A stretch of 64,000 bases of DNA, from contig JANYKG010000128.1 in assembly GCA_025358205.1 (NCBI GenBank), forward strand, positions 1 through 64,000. The letters are read 5' to 3'. This DNA is from Armatimonadota bacterium (GTDB lineage: Bacteria > Armatimonadota > UBA5829 > DTJY01). Below, in pieces: positions 40,597 through 50,592 of this stretch (position 1 is the first letter of the stretch; the number at the start of each line of letters is the position of its first letter). The notes beneath the pieces were generated by a model. The model was not told the origin of the DNA. It did no database searches and saw only the letters and a list, made by a program, of their open reading frames with translations. The translations under genes were made by a program, and so were the position numbers.

Positions 40597-41433
40597 ATGT
40601 CATTAGTCCTTCCGGTTGTCCAGATAACGGCGAAGACTCTTCCCGAAGCATGGGAGAAATCCGTGCTTGAAACGTGGGAGCACGGCGCGAGAATAGCCAC
40701 TCAGTATGATAAACCCGGCGACCCGGTCAGCCGCGACGCAATCTGCGTGATAGCGGTAACCGACCCGTTCGCGGAGCCTCGCATTCACCGAGCATTCCCC
40801 GGCGGGATAGTTGAGCTTGAGGCGTATCGGCAGGAGGTTGTCGAGGGTATTCACGACCACTGGGTTGACCCGGAGGCGGGCAAGTGGGAGTACACCTACC
40901 ACGAGCGTCTGGCGGCATACTCTGTGCCCGGACTTTCGACGCCGATTGACCAGGTGGAGTATATGATCAACGCGCTTTCAGAAGCTCCGCATACTCGCAG
41001 AGCGCAGGCGATTACCTGGAAGCCGTGGGAAGACGCAGGCATCCACGATCCGGCGTGTCTTCAGCGAATCTGGTGCCGGATATTTGACGATGAGCTGGTG
41101 ATGAACGTCCACATGCGCTCGAACGACGCGTACAAGGCCGCGTTCATGAACATGTATGCGTTCACTGACCTTCAGCGGATGGTGGCGGACGAGGTGTCGA
41201 AGCGGCTTGGCCGGACGATCAACGTCGGCCAGTACACGCATATCGCGGATTCTTATCACATCTATGGCGCGTATTTCGACGAGTTTGAGGGGTTCTTGAA
41301 TACCCTCAAGGCGCGCACATTTGATGAGCGGACTTACTGCACTGAGGATGTTCAGGATATCACAGACGAGGCGAGGGAGCAGATCGCGAAATCCCTGTCC
41401 GCCGAAGCGGTATCGGGCCGCAAAGGACTGTAG
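40597..41433 (+). CDS. Thymidylate synthase-family protein (ThyA-like, divergent)
   Basis: RIHRAFPGGIVELEAYRQEVVEGIHD, RRAQAITWKPWEDAG-HDPACLQRIWCRI (Cys loop), MNVHMRSNDAYKAAFMNMYAF, ADSYHIYGAY. Confidence 0.7.
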   Translation: MSLVLPVVQITAKTLPEAWEKSVLETWEHGARIATQYDKPGDPVSRDAICVIAVTDPFAEPRIHRAFPGGIVELEAYRQEVVEGIHDHWVDPEAGKWEYTYHERLAAYSVPGLSTPIDQVEYMINALSEAPHTRRAQAITWKPWEDAGIHDPACLQRIWCRIFDDELVMNVHMRSNDAYKAAFMNMYAFTDLQRMVADEVSKRLGRTINVGQYTHIADSYHIYGAYFDEFEGFLNTLKARTFDERTYCTEDVQDITDEAREQIAKSLSAEAVSGRKGL

Positions 41434-41441
41434 AGGAACTG

Positions 41442-41502
41442 AAGAGTGATAAGTGATACGTGAACTGCCTCGAGATGGGTTCACTCATCACTCATTACTC
41501 TT
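41442..41502. repeat. Imperfect 24-bp inverted repeat with heptamer-periodic arms
   Basis: AAGAGTGATAAGTGATACGTGAAC / GTTCACTCATCACTCATTACTCTT. Confidence 0.75.
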
Positions 41503-41525
41503 ATGCTGCATACGGAGGTGGAGAA

Positions 41526-41738
41526 ATGCTTTTTCCAAAGGAAAAGATCGGTCATACCAACAGCTATCAGGGCAACGATTCGGAGGCCGGGTGGCTGGTG
41601 CTGAACATCGGCAACGTTGAGCTGGACGGCGTTACCAAGGTCTACATTGACCTGCGGGACGTTCAGGAGATCAAGCAGCGCGCGGTCAAGGAGTCCGACG
41701 CACTCGCGGACGCCAAGCGCCTACTGGGTGGGGAGTAG
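41526..41738 (+). CDS. Small conserved-looking hypothetical protein
   Basis: SD acggaggtgg before ATG; 70 aa MLFPKEKIGHTNSYQGNDSEAGWLVLNIGNVELDG. Confidence 0.55.
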   Translation: MLFPKEKIGHTNSYQGNDSEAGWLVLNIGNVELDGVTKVYIDLRDVQEIKQRAVKESDALADAKRLLGGE

Positions 41739-41742
41739 CCAT

Positions 41743-42738
41743 ATGGAGTGGATGAAGTTTCCGGATGATCGGTTCAAGGTGAACGGGCTGGCCTGGTGGG
41801 ACGAGAATAAGCCTTCCCTCTCACGGCTGCCGATAAGGTTGAAGGACAAGTATCGCGAGCCGGTGTGGGAACTCGCGCAGTGCCCGGCAGGCGGACGGAT
41901 CCGTTTCCGCACGGATTCTGCCACGGTGGGACTGCGCGCGAAGGGTCCTGGTAACGCGGTGATGCAGCACATTACGCTCATCGGGCAGAGCGGGTTTGAC
42001 ATCTATTCTGATGGATTCTTCATGGGTAGCTTGTGGCCGGACGCCGAGGGGAACATGCAGTCCGCGTGGCGGCTGGACTCCAAGAAGAGGATGCGCGAGA
42101 TTACCATCCACATGCCGCTGTACAAGTCCGTAGAGATCCACGAAATCGGACTCGAGGAAGGTTCAGTGATCGAACCGCCTGCGCCGTTCGCGCTGAAGAA
42201 GCCGGTCGTGTACTACGGAACCAGCATAACGCAAGGCGGATGCGCCTCGACCCCCGGCACCACGTATCAGGATTTCATTTCGCGCTGGCTGAACATTGAC
42301 TTCATCAATCTGGGGTTCTCCGGCAACGGCAAGGGCGAACCGGAACTGGCGGATACTATTCTGGAGATAGACAGCTCATGCATAGTCGTGGATCACTGGG
42401 CGAACACCGGAGCGGACTATGAGAAGAATCTGCCGGAGTTTGCCGGAAGACTGCGGAAAGGCAACTCGACCGTGCCGATTGTGGTAGTTGGCCCGTTTTA
42501 CCTGTGCAGTACGGAGCACGGCGGTGGGGTTACGCCTCAGCAGCGCAAGTGGGCATCGGATTACGTGAGCAAGATGCGCAGGGCCGGCGACAAGAACATC
42601 CACTATGTGGACGGACTGAAGATGCTTTCCAAGAAAGAGAGTTTCGGGCTGGTAGACGGCGTGCATTGCAATTCGCTGGGCTTCTACTTCTGCGCAAAGG
42701 GCCTCGCGCCGTACCTGAAGAGGATTCTGGCACTATAG
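41743..42738 (+). CDS. SGNH/GDSL hydrolase-family protein
   Basis: VYYGTSITQGGCASTPGTTYQDFISRWLNIDFINLGFSGNG, DGVHCNSLGF. Confidence 0.85.
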   Translation: MEWMKFPDDRFKVNGLAWWDENKPSLSRLPIRLKDKYREPVWELAQCPAGGRIRFRTDSATVGLRAKGPGNAVMQHITLIGQSGFDIYSDGFFMGSLWPDAEGNMQSAWRLDSKKRMREITIHMPLYKSVEIHEIGLEEGSVIEPPAPFALKKPVVYYGTSITQGGCASTPGTTYQDFISRWLNIDFINLGFSGNGKGEPELADTILEIDSSCIVVDHWANTGADYEKNLPEFAGRLRKGNSTVPIVVVGPFYLCSTEHGGGVTPQQRKWASDYVSKMRRAGDKNIHYVDGLKMLSKKESFGLVDGVHCNSLGFYFCAKGLAPYLKRILAL

Positions 42739-42745
42739 TTGAGAG

Positions 42746-42875
42746 AGGTGTTAGGTGGTAGTTGTTAGGTGTTAGGCCCGGAACCGGAGAGTTGTACCGG
42801 CCACCAGAGCGGTCTGGTGAGACCGTCAGTCCAACTCCCTGACTACCACCTACCACCAACCACCTGCCACCCACG
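42746..42875. repeat. Inverted pair of heptamer repeat tracts
   Basis: Left AGGTGTT AGGTGGT AGTTGTT AGGTGTT; right ACCTACC ACCAACC ACCTGCC ACCCACG. Confidence 0.75.
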
Positions 42876-42884
42876 GTTGTTGTC

Positions 42885-43856
42885 ATGCACAAGCTTTCAC
42901 CTACACAATATGCGTTGATGCTGCACTGCGTTCCCCACCTGGGACCGAAGGGCATCGTGCGTCTGATCGGTGAGTCGGCGGGTACGGCGCGTGACGGCGT
43001 GGACTTAAGCCGACTGTCTGCATGGGCGGTTTCGGCGGACACTCTAAAGGACGAGTACAAGCTGCACCCCGAAGCTGCCGAATGCCTGGCCGTTCGCAAG
43101 GCTGATCTTCTTAAGGCCTCGGCGGAGATGACTGAGTCCGCTGAGAAGATCGGAATTCGCGTGATGACGTGTACTGATCCCGACTATCCGTCGCTCCTCA
43201 GAGAGTCTGATTCCTATCCCCCGATCATCTACGCGTATGGAAACCTGGGCCTGCTCCGCGAGCGGAAGTACGCCGTCATCAGTTCGAACGGCATCAGCCC
43301 GCGCGGCGTGGAGTTGACGCGAGAGGTTGCCGGTACGCTGTCCGATGAGGGGCTGACCGCCGTCACCAGTCACAACACCGAGGCCTATCAGGTGGTGGGT
43401 CTGGCCGCAAAGAGCAGGAATGCCCCCGTGCTGATGGTCTTGGACCGTGGAATCCTGAGTGCGTTTCCGCAAGGCCTCGGCTTCGAGCCGATCAAGCAGG
43501 CGCGGATATGGGACCTCCGCTTCGACCCGGAAAAAGACCTCGTGCTATCCCGCTTCCGGCTCTACGACCACTGGATCGGCGCAAACGGTCGCGACCGGGA
43601 CAGGATGGTCTTCGGCCTGGCAGACGTGGTGGTGGCCGTGGAAGTGCGCCCCGGCGGAGTGATGGAGACCGAGTGCCTCCGCGCACACAGGAATGGCCGT
43701 GATGTCTTCGTCCACCAGCCGGATGATGCAGTCCCAGAGGGTAACGCCTCGCTCTTGGCAAAAGGCTGCACACCCATCCCGGCTAACTGGTCACGCTCGT
43801 TGCTAACGACTTTGGATATTCTCTCAGATAGATCAGACGGGGATGATGTTCTCTAA
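42885..43856 (+). CDS. Divergent DprA/Smf-like Rossmann-fold protein
   Basis: MTCTDPDYPSLLRESDSYPPIIYAYGNLGLL...; DRMVFGLADVVVAVEVRPGGVMETECLRAHRNGRDVFVH. Confidence 0.7.
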   Translation: MHKLSPTQYALMLHCVPHLGPKGIVRLIGESAGTARDGVDLSRLSAWAVSADTLKDEYKLHPEAAECLAVRKADLLKASAEMTESAEKIGIRVMTCTDPDYPSLLRESDSYPPIIYAYGNLGLLRERKYAVISSNGISPRGVELTREVAGTLSDEGLTAVTSHNTEAYQVVGLAAKSRNAPVLMVLDRGILSAFPQGLGFEPIKQARIWDLRFDPEKDLVLSRFRLYDHWIGANGRDRDRMVFGLADVVVAVEVRPGGVMETECLRAHRNGRDVFVHQPDDAVPEGNASLLAKGCTPIPANWSRSLLTTLDILSDRSDGDDVL

Positions 43857-44080
43857 GGAACCCAGGAAGTTATGATGATGACAGCGTATGTGTGTTTGTC
43901 GTCAGTGCAATGCACACCGCATATGTCATCGGGCCGTTGGCCCTCCAGAGAGGCTGCGATGAGTTGGCGGGGATATGATATTGATAGAATGTCTAGTAGG
44001 TGACTTCCTCCTGCTTTCTTGGCTTCCTAAGAGGCCTTTCTCCGTGCCCTCCGTGTCTCCGTGGTTTGTTCGGTTTTTCC

Positions 44081-44110
44081 TTGACATGCAGACTTAGCGT
44101 GTGCTAATCT
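44081..44110 (+). promoter_or_regulatory. Putative smc promoter
   Basis: TTGACA-N18-TAATCT. Confidence 0.5.
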
Positions 44111-44194
44111 TTGCGTGTAAGTTGCCCCACATTGGAGCGGTCAGACAAGGCCGCCAAATCATCGGTTTGTTACCTTCTTTCGGGATGTGTTTGC

Positions 44195-47100
44195 ATGATT
44201 CTGAAAAAGCTTGAAATCCAGGGATTCAAGAGTTTTGCCGACCGTGTGGAGGTGCTCTTCAGCCCCGGCGTTATCGCTGTGGTTGGCCCCAACGGCAGCG
44301 GCAAAAGCAACATATCCGACGCTATTCTCTGGGTTCTCGGCGAGCAGAACGTTCGCGCGCTGAGAGGCGAGAAATCCCGAGACGTTATCTTCGCCGGTAC
44401 GGACAAGCGCCGCGCCGTGGGGATGGCCGAAGTATCGCTCACCGTGGACAACACCAGCGGCAGGCTGCCGGTCAACTACACCGAGGTGACAGTCACCCGC
44501 CGCGCATACCGCTCAGGCGAGAGCGAGTTCTTCATCAACAAAACCCCGTGCCGCTTGAAAGACATCTACGAGCTTTTCCTCGATACCGGCGTCGGGCGTG
44601 AAGCTTACTCCATAGTCAGTCAGGGCGAGATTGACGCCATTCTTTCCGTGCGCTCCGAGGATCGCCGCGCGCTTTTCGATGAAGCTGCCGGTATCCGCAA
44701 GTACCGTGTCCGCAAGAAAGAGGCGGAGCGGAAGCTGGAGTCCACCGAACAAAACCTCAACCGGGTCAATGATATCGTCACCGAGATTCAGTGCCAGATC
44801 GAGCCGATGCGCGAGCAGGCCGAGACAGCGACCAGGTATCTGGAACTGGCTGAACGGCTTCAGGAGATCGAGGTCGGCATACTGGTGACGGACCTGCAGC
44901 GGTTCACCGGTGACATCGCTCGTGTGCGCGATGAGCGTGCGTCAGGCGTCAAGTCTATCGCCGATTCCGATGCCGTGCTTTCCGCGCTTGACGAGGAAAA
45001 GAGCGCACTGGCCGCCGATCTCTCCGCCGCGGATGCGCAGGTCGAGCGGTTCCACTCGCTTTATCAGGAAGCTTTGAGTCACCAGGAGCGCACTGAGAGC
45101 AGGCTCGCGCTTGTGAATCAGCGGCACACTGCCTCAATCAACGCCGAGAAACTGCTGGTTGAGGAGATCGCCCAGATCGAGGGCCGAATCGCTCAGCTTG
45201 AGGCCCAGCGCACCGACGTCTCCGCCGAGAAGGAAGGCGCGGGCGAAGAGGAACTGCGGCTCAGCGAACTGATGGCTGCGAAGACGGTGGCGCTTGAGGA
45301 CATCCAGGCGAAACTCGATGCCGAGTCGAAGGCGGTTGAGGACCAGAAGGCAAGCTACATCGAACTGGCCAAGCAGTTGGCCGCTCAGCGGAACGAGTTG
45401 ACGAACACCGCTGCCAGGATAGAGAACCTCCGACTGCTTCTTGATCGCCGGTCAGCCGATCTTCAGACCGCCGAACGCGCCTCCGCTCGCGCGAAGACCG
45501 AGTTCAACGGCGTCGAGAAGGAATTCGAGCGGATCAAGACCGAGTTGGCGTCGGTTAGCGAGAACATGGCGAGGCTGCGCAGTGAACTGGAAGAGAAACG
45601 CGCATCGGCAAAGCAGGCTGGTGAGCAGATAGTAATTCACGGGCGGGACCTAGCGGACAAGGGTTCGCGCCTTCACACTCTAAGAGAGATGGAGGAGGCG
45701 AGGGAAGGGTACTTCGCGGGCGTTCGCTCGGTCATGTCTGCGCTGAAGGGCGGCAAGATTCACGGCGGCTACAAGGTTGTGGCCGATGTGATAAAGGTTC
45801 CCAAGGGTTACGAAACCGCCTTCGAGGTTGCGTTGGGCGCGAGCGTTCAGGACATCATCACGGACACTGAGCGCGAGGCGAAGGACGGCATCGAGTATCT
45901 GAAACGCAACCATGCCGGACGCGCGACGTTCCTGCCGCTGAACATGATGCGCCATTCGGTTTCTCCCGCACTGAAGGATTTGGTTGGGAAGAACGGCGTG
46001 CTTGGGATTGGGAACGCGCTGCTTGAGTTCGACAAGAAATACTCTCCGGCGATAGACTCGCTGCTGGCCAAGGTGCTTGTCGCCGAGGACATAGACGCCG
46101 CAATCGCCGCTTCACGGTCCGCCATCGGGTGGAACCGGATAGTCACGCTGGACGGCGAACTGATCTCACCGAGCGGCGCGATGACCGGTGGCCATGCGGT
46201 CGGCAAGGTGGCGAACCTGCTCAGCCGAAAGCAGGAGATGGAGTCGCTGAAGACCGAGGTGCAGGGCTTGGAAGCAGGTATCGCGTCATGGGAAAAGAGC
46301 CTGGCGACACTGCAGAAGGATGGCGACGATCTGGCCGCGAGACTCCGCGTTGTTGAAGAGCAGGACACGAAGCTGAAGATGGGCATGCTCGAAAAGGAAC
46401 GGCAGATCGAGTATGTGGGCAAGGAATCCAAGCGGCTGACGAACGAGCAGGAGTCGCTTGAAGCCGAGAAGGAAGACATTCAGGAACAGCTCAAGAAGGC
46501 GCGCGAAACTCATGCTGTTCTTACAGAGACAGTTGCATCGGCGGATAAGCAGAACACCACGCTGGACGGCACGATGTCCCAGTCGGCGGAAGAGATTCGC
46601 GGGCTGCAGGATCAGTATGACGCACTGAGCGCGGAGGTGAATCAGACTAACGTGACGCTGGCGTCGCTGACCCAGAAGCGGCTTGGCATTGAGCAGATGC
46701 TGGAGACTTCTGAGACCTCCAAGCGCGAACTGGCGGCGGAGATCTATCGGAAGCGCGATCAGCTCAAGAATGCAGTTCAAGAGAAGGCCGATACCGATAC
46801 AGGTCGTGGTGATCTGGAAACCGAGCTTGAGAAATGCAGAGAGACCAGCGGTGAGACTCACACTCAGGCGGAGCAGTGGCGCAAGACCAAGCAGGAGATC
46901 ATCGGGTCAAGCACTGAGGTGAACGACCGTATCAAGGACGTCAGTCGTGGGCGAGAGGAAGTGCAGCAGAAGGTCCACGCCTCTGAACTCCGAGAAACCC
47001 GCTTGGACGTGCAGATCACTCAGACCACCGCGCGACTGCTTGAAGAATATGACATAGCCCCCGAAGAAGCGCTGCGTCGCGAGCCGCCGGATGAGAAGCA

Positions 47101-47758
47101 AGGCTCAGCGGCGGAGGTGTTCAGACTGAGGCGCGAGATCAAGTCTATGGGCGAGGTCAACACCGGCGCGGTGCAGGAGTATTCCAGACTGACAGAGCGA
47201 TACGACTTCCTGAATAGTCAACGACAGGACCTGTTCGAGGCGCGGCAGAAGCTGCTGGATGCGATCAAAGAGATTGACGAGAGTACCCGAGGCGTCTTCA
47301 TGGAGACCTTTGAGGCGGTCAGGGTCGCGTTTCAGGACATGTTCAAGAGGCTGTTTGACGGCGGCAGCACGGACCTCATACTCTCGAATCCTGAGGACAT
47401 TCTGGAAACCGGGATTGACGTTATCGTCGAGATGCCCGGTAAAAAGCGTCAGAACCTCATGCTCTTATCAGGCGGAGAGAGAGCGCTGACCGCTGCGGCG
47501 TTGATGTTCGCGCTGATGGTGGTTCGCCCCAGCCCGTTCTGCCTGCTGGACGAGGTGGACGCGCCGTTGGATGAGGCCAATGTGGAGAGGTTTGCCGAGG
47601 TCGTGAAGGACTTTGCCTTGACCTCGCAGATGATTGTGATCACCCACAACAAGGCGACCATGGAGGCTGCGGATATACTGTACGGGGTCACAATGCAGGA
47701 GCCGGGCATCTCGAAGCTGGTCTCGGTGAAGCTGAGCGAGGCGCTTCAGTCGAACTAG
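44195..47758 (+). CDS. smc: Chromosome segregation protein SMC
   Basis: MILKKLEIQGFKSFADR, GPNGSGKSNISDAI, coiled coils, hinge, LLSGGERALTAAALMFA, CLLDEVDAPLDEANVERF. Confidence 0.97.
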   Translation: MILKKLEIQGFKSFADRVEVLFSPGVIAVVGPNGSGKSNISDAILWVLGEQNVRALRGEKSRDVIFAGTDKRRAVGMAEVSLTVDNTSGRLPVNYTEVTVTRRAYRSGESEFFINKTPCRLKDIYELFLDTGVGREAYSIVSQGEIDAILSVRSEDRRALFDEAAGIRKYRVRKKEAERKLESTEQNLNRVNDIVTEIQCQIEPMREQAETATRYLELAERLQEIEVGILVTDLQRFTGDIARVRDERASGVKSIADSDAVLSALDEEKSALAADLSAADAQVERFHSLYQEALSHQERTESRLALVNQRHTASINAEKLLVEEIAQIEGRIAQLEAQRTDVSAEKEGAGEEELRLSELMAAKTVALEDIQAKLDAESKAVEDQKASYIELAKQLAAQRNELTNTAARIENLRLLLDRRSADLQTAERASARAKTEFNGVEKEFERIKTELASVSENMARLRSELEEKRASAKQAGEQIVIHGRDLADKGSRLHTLREMEEAREGYFAGVRSVMSALKGGKIHGGYKVVADVIKVPKGYETAFEVALGASVQDIITDTEREAKDGIEYLKRNHAGRATFLPLNMMRHSVSPALKDLVGKNGVLGIGNALLEFDKKYSPAIDSLLAKVLVAEDIDAAIAASRSAIGWNRIVTLDGELISPSGAMTGGHAVGKVANLLSRKQEMESLKTEVQGLEAGIASWEKSLATLQKDGDDLAARLRVVEEQDTKLKMGMLEKERQIEYVGKESKRLTNEQESLEAEKEDIQEQLKKARETHAVLTETVASADKQNTTLDGTMSQSAEEIRGLQDQYDALSAEVNQTNVTLASLTQKRLGIEQMLETSETSKRELAAEIYRKRDQLKNAVQEKADTDTGRGDLETELEKCRETSGETHTQAEQWRKTKQEIIGSSTEVNDRIKDVSRGREEVQQKVHASELRETRLDVQITQTTARLLEEYDIAPEEALRREPPDEKQGSAAEVFRLRREIKSMGEVNTGAVQEYSRLTERYDFLNSQRQDLFEARQKLLDAIKEIDESTRGVFMETFEAVRVAFQDMFKRLFDGGSTDLILSNPEDILETGIDVIVEMPGKKRQNLMLLSGGERALTAAALMFALMVVRPSPFCLLDEVDAPLDEANVERFAEVVKDFALTSQMIVITHNKATMEAADILYGVTMQEPGISKLVSVKLSEALQSN

Positions 47759-47764
47759 ACTAGC

Positions 47765-49108
47765 TTAGGCCGCACCCTGTGCCCTGCGAATCTCCTCGCA
47801 GACACGTTGCGTAACGACTTCGAGTTCCGCCAGGTCCGGCCCCTCAGCCATCACTCTTACTAGCTTCTCAGTGCCGGATGCCCGCACCAGAATGCGGCCT
47901 CTGCCCTCAAGCTGTTCCTCGGCGGACTTGATCGCGTCTGCCACTGTGGAAACCCTGGTCCATGCGTCTCTGTCTGCCACTGCGATGTTGATAAGCAGTT
48001 GCGGAAACTCCCTCATCTGCGAGGCGAGTTCGGACAGCGGTTTACGTGACTCCGTCATGGCGGTCAGAACCTGGAGCGCGGTGACAAGTCCGTCGCCGGT
48101 CGTGGAGTACTGAGAGAAGATGATATGACCGGATTTCTCACCGCCGAGTGATATGCCGGATTTGCGCATCTCGTCCGACACATACCTGTCGCCGACCTGA
48201 GTGCGAACCAGCGAAACCCCCTTATTGCGAAGGGCGATCTCCAGCCCGATGTTGCTCATGACGGTGGCCGCCACGGTATTGCCCGCCAGTTTTCCCCCGC
48301 TTGCCATGTGCAGCCCGCACACCGCGAGAATGTGATCGCCGTCCACGGTCATACCCTTATCGTCAATCATAATTGCTCGGTCGCCGTCGCCGTCGAACGC
48401 CATGCCTATATCCGCGCGCTCTCGCACCACTAGCTCTCGGAGCGAGTCCGGGTACATGGAGCCGCAGTTGAGATTGATGTTCGTCCCGTCCGGCTGGCAG
48501 TTGATAGCGGTCACATTCGCGCCGAGTTTACGGAACAGCTCTGGCGCTATGTCATAGACTGCTCCATTCGCACAGTCAACCACCAGCTTCAATCCGTTGA
48601 GTGAGTAGGGGAACGTGCGTCGCAGATGGTCTACGTATTGCTCCACAAGCCCCTCGGAGCGGTACATCCTGCCGACTCCCGCGCCTTCTGGACGGTACAT
48701 GCTGTCCAGTCTGCCGACCTGATCTTCGATCTCGGATTCTATCTCGTCGGGCAGCTTGAAACCGTCGCCGCCGAAGAACTTGATGCCGTTGTCGCGCATG
48801 GGATTGTGCGAGGCGGAGATCACTATCCCGGCGTCCGCTTGTATCAGCCTGCTGAGATAGGATATTCCCGGTGTGGGGATGACTCCGGTTAGGTGGACAT
48901 CCACTCCGAGTGAGCAGATACCGGCAGCCAGTGCGCTTTCAAGGATATCGCCGGAGATGCGCGGGTCTCTGCCTATAATCATCTTGGAGCCGTGGTGTTT
49001 CGTGCGTAGGACGTATGCCGCAGCCGAACCCAGCCTCAACGCGAATTCCGCGCTGAGTTCCGTGTTTGCCACTCCTCTTACCCCGTCAGTTCCGAAAAGC
49101 TTGCCCAC
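47765..49108 (-). CDS. glmM: Phosphoglucosamine mutase
   Basis: LFGTDGVRGVAN, ISASHNPMRDNGIKFFG, FDGDGDRAIMID, RASGTEKLVRVMAEG. Confidence 0.95.
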   Translation of the reverse strand: MGKLFGTDGVRGVANTELSAEFALRLGSAAAYVLRTKHHGSKMIIGRDPRISGDILESALAAGICSLGVDVHLTGVIPTPGISYLSRLIQADAGIVISASHNPMRDNGIKFFGGDGFKLPDEIESEIEDQVGRLDSMYRPEGAGVGRMYRSEGLVEQYVDHLRRTFPYSLNGLKLVVDCANGAVYDIAPELFRKLGANVTAINCQPDGTNINLNCGSMYPDSLRELVVRERADIGMAFDGDGDRAIMIDDKGMTVDGDHILAVCGLHMASGGKLAGNTVAATVMSNIGLEIALRNKGVSLVRTQVGDRYVSDEMRKSGISLGGEKSGHIIFSQYSTTGDGLVTALQVLTAMTESRKPLSELASQMREFPQLLINIAVADRDAWTRVSTVADAIKSAEEQLEGRGRILVRASGTEKLVRVMAEGPDLAELEVVTQRVCEEIRRAQGAA

Positions 49109-49233
49109 CTGCTGAACTCCCTATTCCGGTATTTACCACAAACTCACCGCCGTCTAACAGGACATAGGGTTGTTCGTGGTGAACCATGCATCGGTATTGT
49201 TCCATGAATGGGCAGCTTTTGGAGGATAACAGG

Positions 49234-50373
49234 ATGCGCAAGTTCGGGGTTGGAATGGTTGGCTACGGCTTTATGGGCAAGATGCACACATATGCTTACC
49301 AAAGCCTGCGGATGGTCTACGATCCTCCTCCAGCAGATATTCGACTGGTGGGTGCGGCCACTGCCACGGAAGCAAGCGGCGTAAAAGCGATGGAACAAGG
49401 CGGATACGAGTTCGCCACGCGAGACTATCGCGATCTCTTGGCCCGTGACGACATTCATCTGATCAATGTGTGTGTGCCGAACCATCTGCACTGTGACGTG
49501 GTGATAGACGCGCTGAATGCCGGCAAACATGTGTACTGCGACAAGCCGCTTGCCCTGAACGTGGAAGAGGCCAGGGAGATGTGGGCTGTTGCGCAGAAGT
49601 CGGTGGGCATCAATCAGATGACATTCAACTATCGGTTCATCCCGGCCATGCTTCGCGCAAAACAGATCATGGATGAAGGGCGGTTGGGGCGTATATATCA
49701 GTTTAGAGCAGTGTACCTGCATTCGGGATACATTGATCCAAACAGGCCTATGTCCTGGCGGTTGGATAAGTCGAAGGGTGGGGGAGGCGCGTCCGCCGAT
49801 CTGGGTTCGCACGTGATTGATCTCGTCCGGTATCTGCTGGGGGACTTCGATTCGGTCAACTCGCATCTGGAAACGATGATCAAAGAGCGCCCGATTGCTT
49901 TGGGTTCGGCGGAAAGCGCACCGGTAGGAGTGGATGATGTGATGTGGTTAACGGCGCGGATGAAGTGCGGGGCGGTTGGCACGGTGGAGGCCACCAGGCT
50001 TGCGACAGGCGCTTGTGATGAGATTCGGCTGGATATACACGGGGAACACGGAGCGCTTAGGTTCAACTCTATGGACCCGAACTGGTTGGACTACTATGAC
50101 GTGCGCGCTGAGGGCGGGGCGTATGGCGGCGACAGGGGATTCAAGCGGATTGAGTGCGTGCAGGGGTATCCGTCACCATCCGCTCTGCCGGGTCCAAAGA
50201 ACACGGTCGGCTGGATGCGGTACCACATCGCCAGCATGCACGATTTTGTCCAGAATGCGGCGGCAGGCAAGCAGTCCGCGCCAAATATACTCGACGGCCT
50301 GAGAGTTCAAGAAATATTGGGTGCTGTATATGGTTTGGAGGAACTGGAAAACTGGGTATCAGTGAATGACTAA
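49234..50373 (+). CDS. Gfo/Idh/MocA-family oxidoreductase
   Basis: VGMVGYGFMGKMH, VYCDKPLALNVEEA, SADLGSHVIDLVRYLLGD; SD ggagg. Confidence 0.92.
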   Translation: MRKFGVGMVGYGFMGKMHTYAYQSLRMVYDPPPADIRLVGAATATEASGVKAMEQGGYEFATRDYRDLLARDDIHLINVCVPNHLHCDVVIDALNAGKHVYCDKPLALNVEEAREMWAVAQKSVGINQMTFNYRFIPAMLRAKQIMDEGRLGRIYQFRAVYLHSGYIDPNRPMSWRLDKSKGGGGASADLGSHVIDLVRYLLGDFDSVNSHLETMIKERPIALGSAESAPVGVDDVMWLTARMKCGAVGTVEATRLATGACDEIRLDIHGEHGALRFNSMDPNWLDYYDVRAEGGAYGGDRGFKRIECVQGYPSPSALPGPKNTVGWMRYHIASMHDFVQNAAAGKQSAPNILDGLRVQEILGAVYGLEELENWVSVND

Positions 50374-50490
50374 CGAATCGCGCAGATTCAGTGGCTATGC
50401 GTATCTGCCGAGATAAGCCTGATGTCTATGAGCGTCCTATGCCAATGGTGAAAAGTGTGTGAACAAATTAAGTAATTTTCGCGAAACGCA

Positions 50491-50520
50491 TTGACATCCG
50501 TGCAAGCTATACTGTAAAAT
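50491..50520 (+). promoter_or_regulatory. Promoter of the blaI-like gene
   Basis: TTGACA-N18-TAAAAT. Confidence 0.6.
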
Positions 50521-50592
50521 ACAAGAGGTTGAACGTTCAGCATGGGACGACGACCAACAATCGCTTTGGGTGTTTGAAAGGAGCAATGTTTT

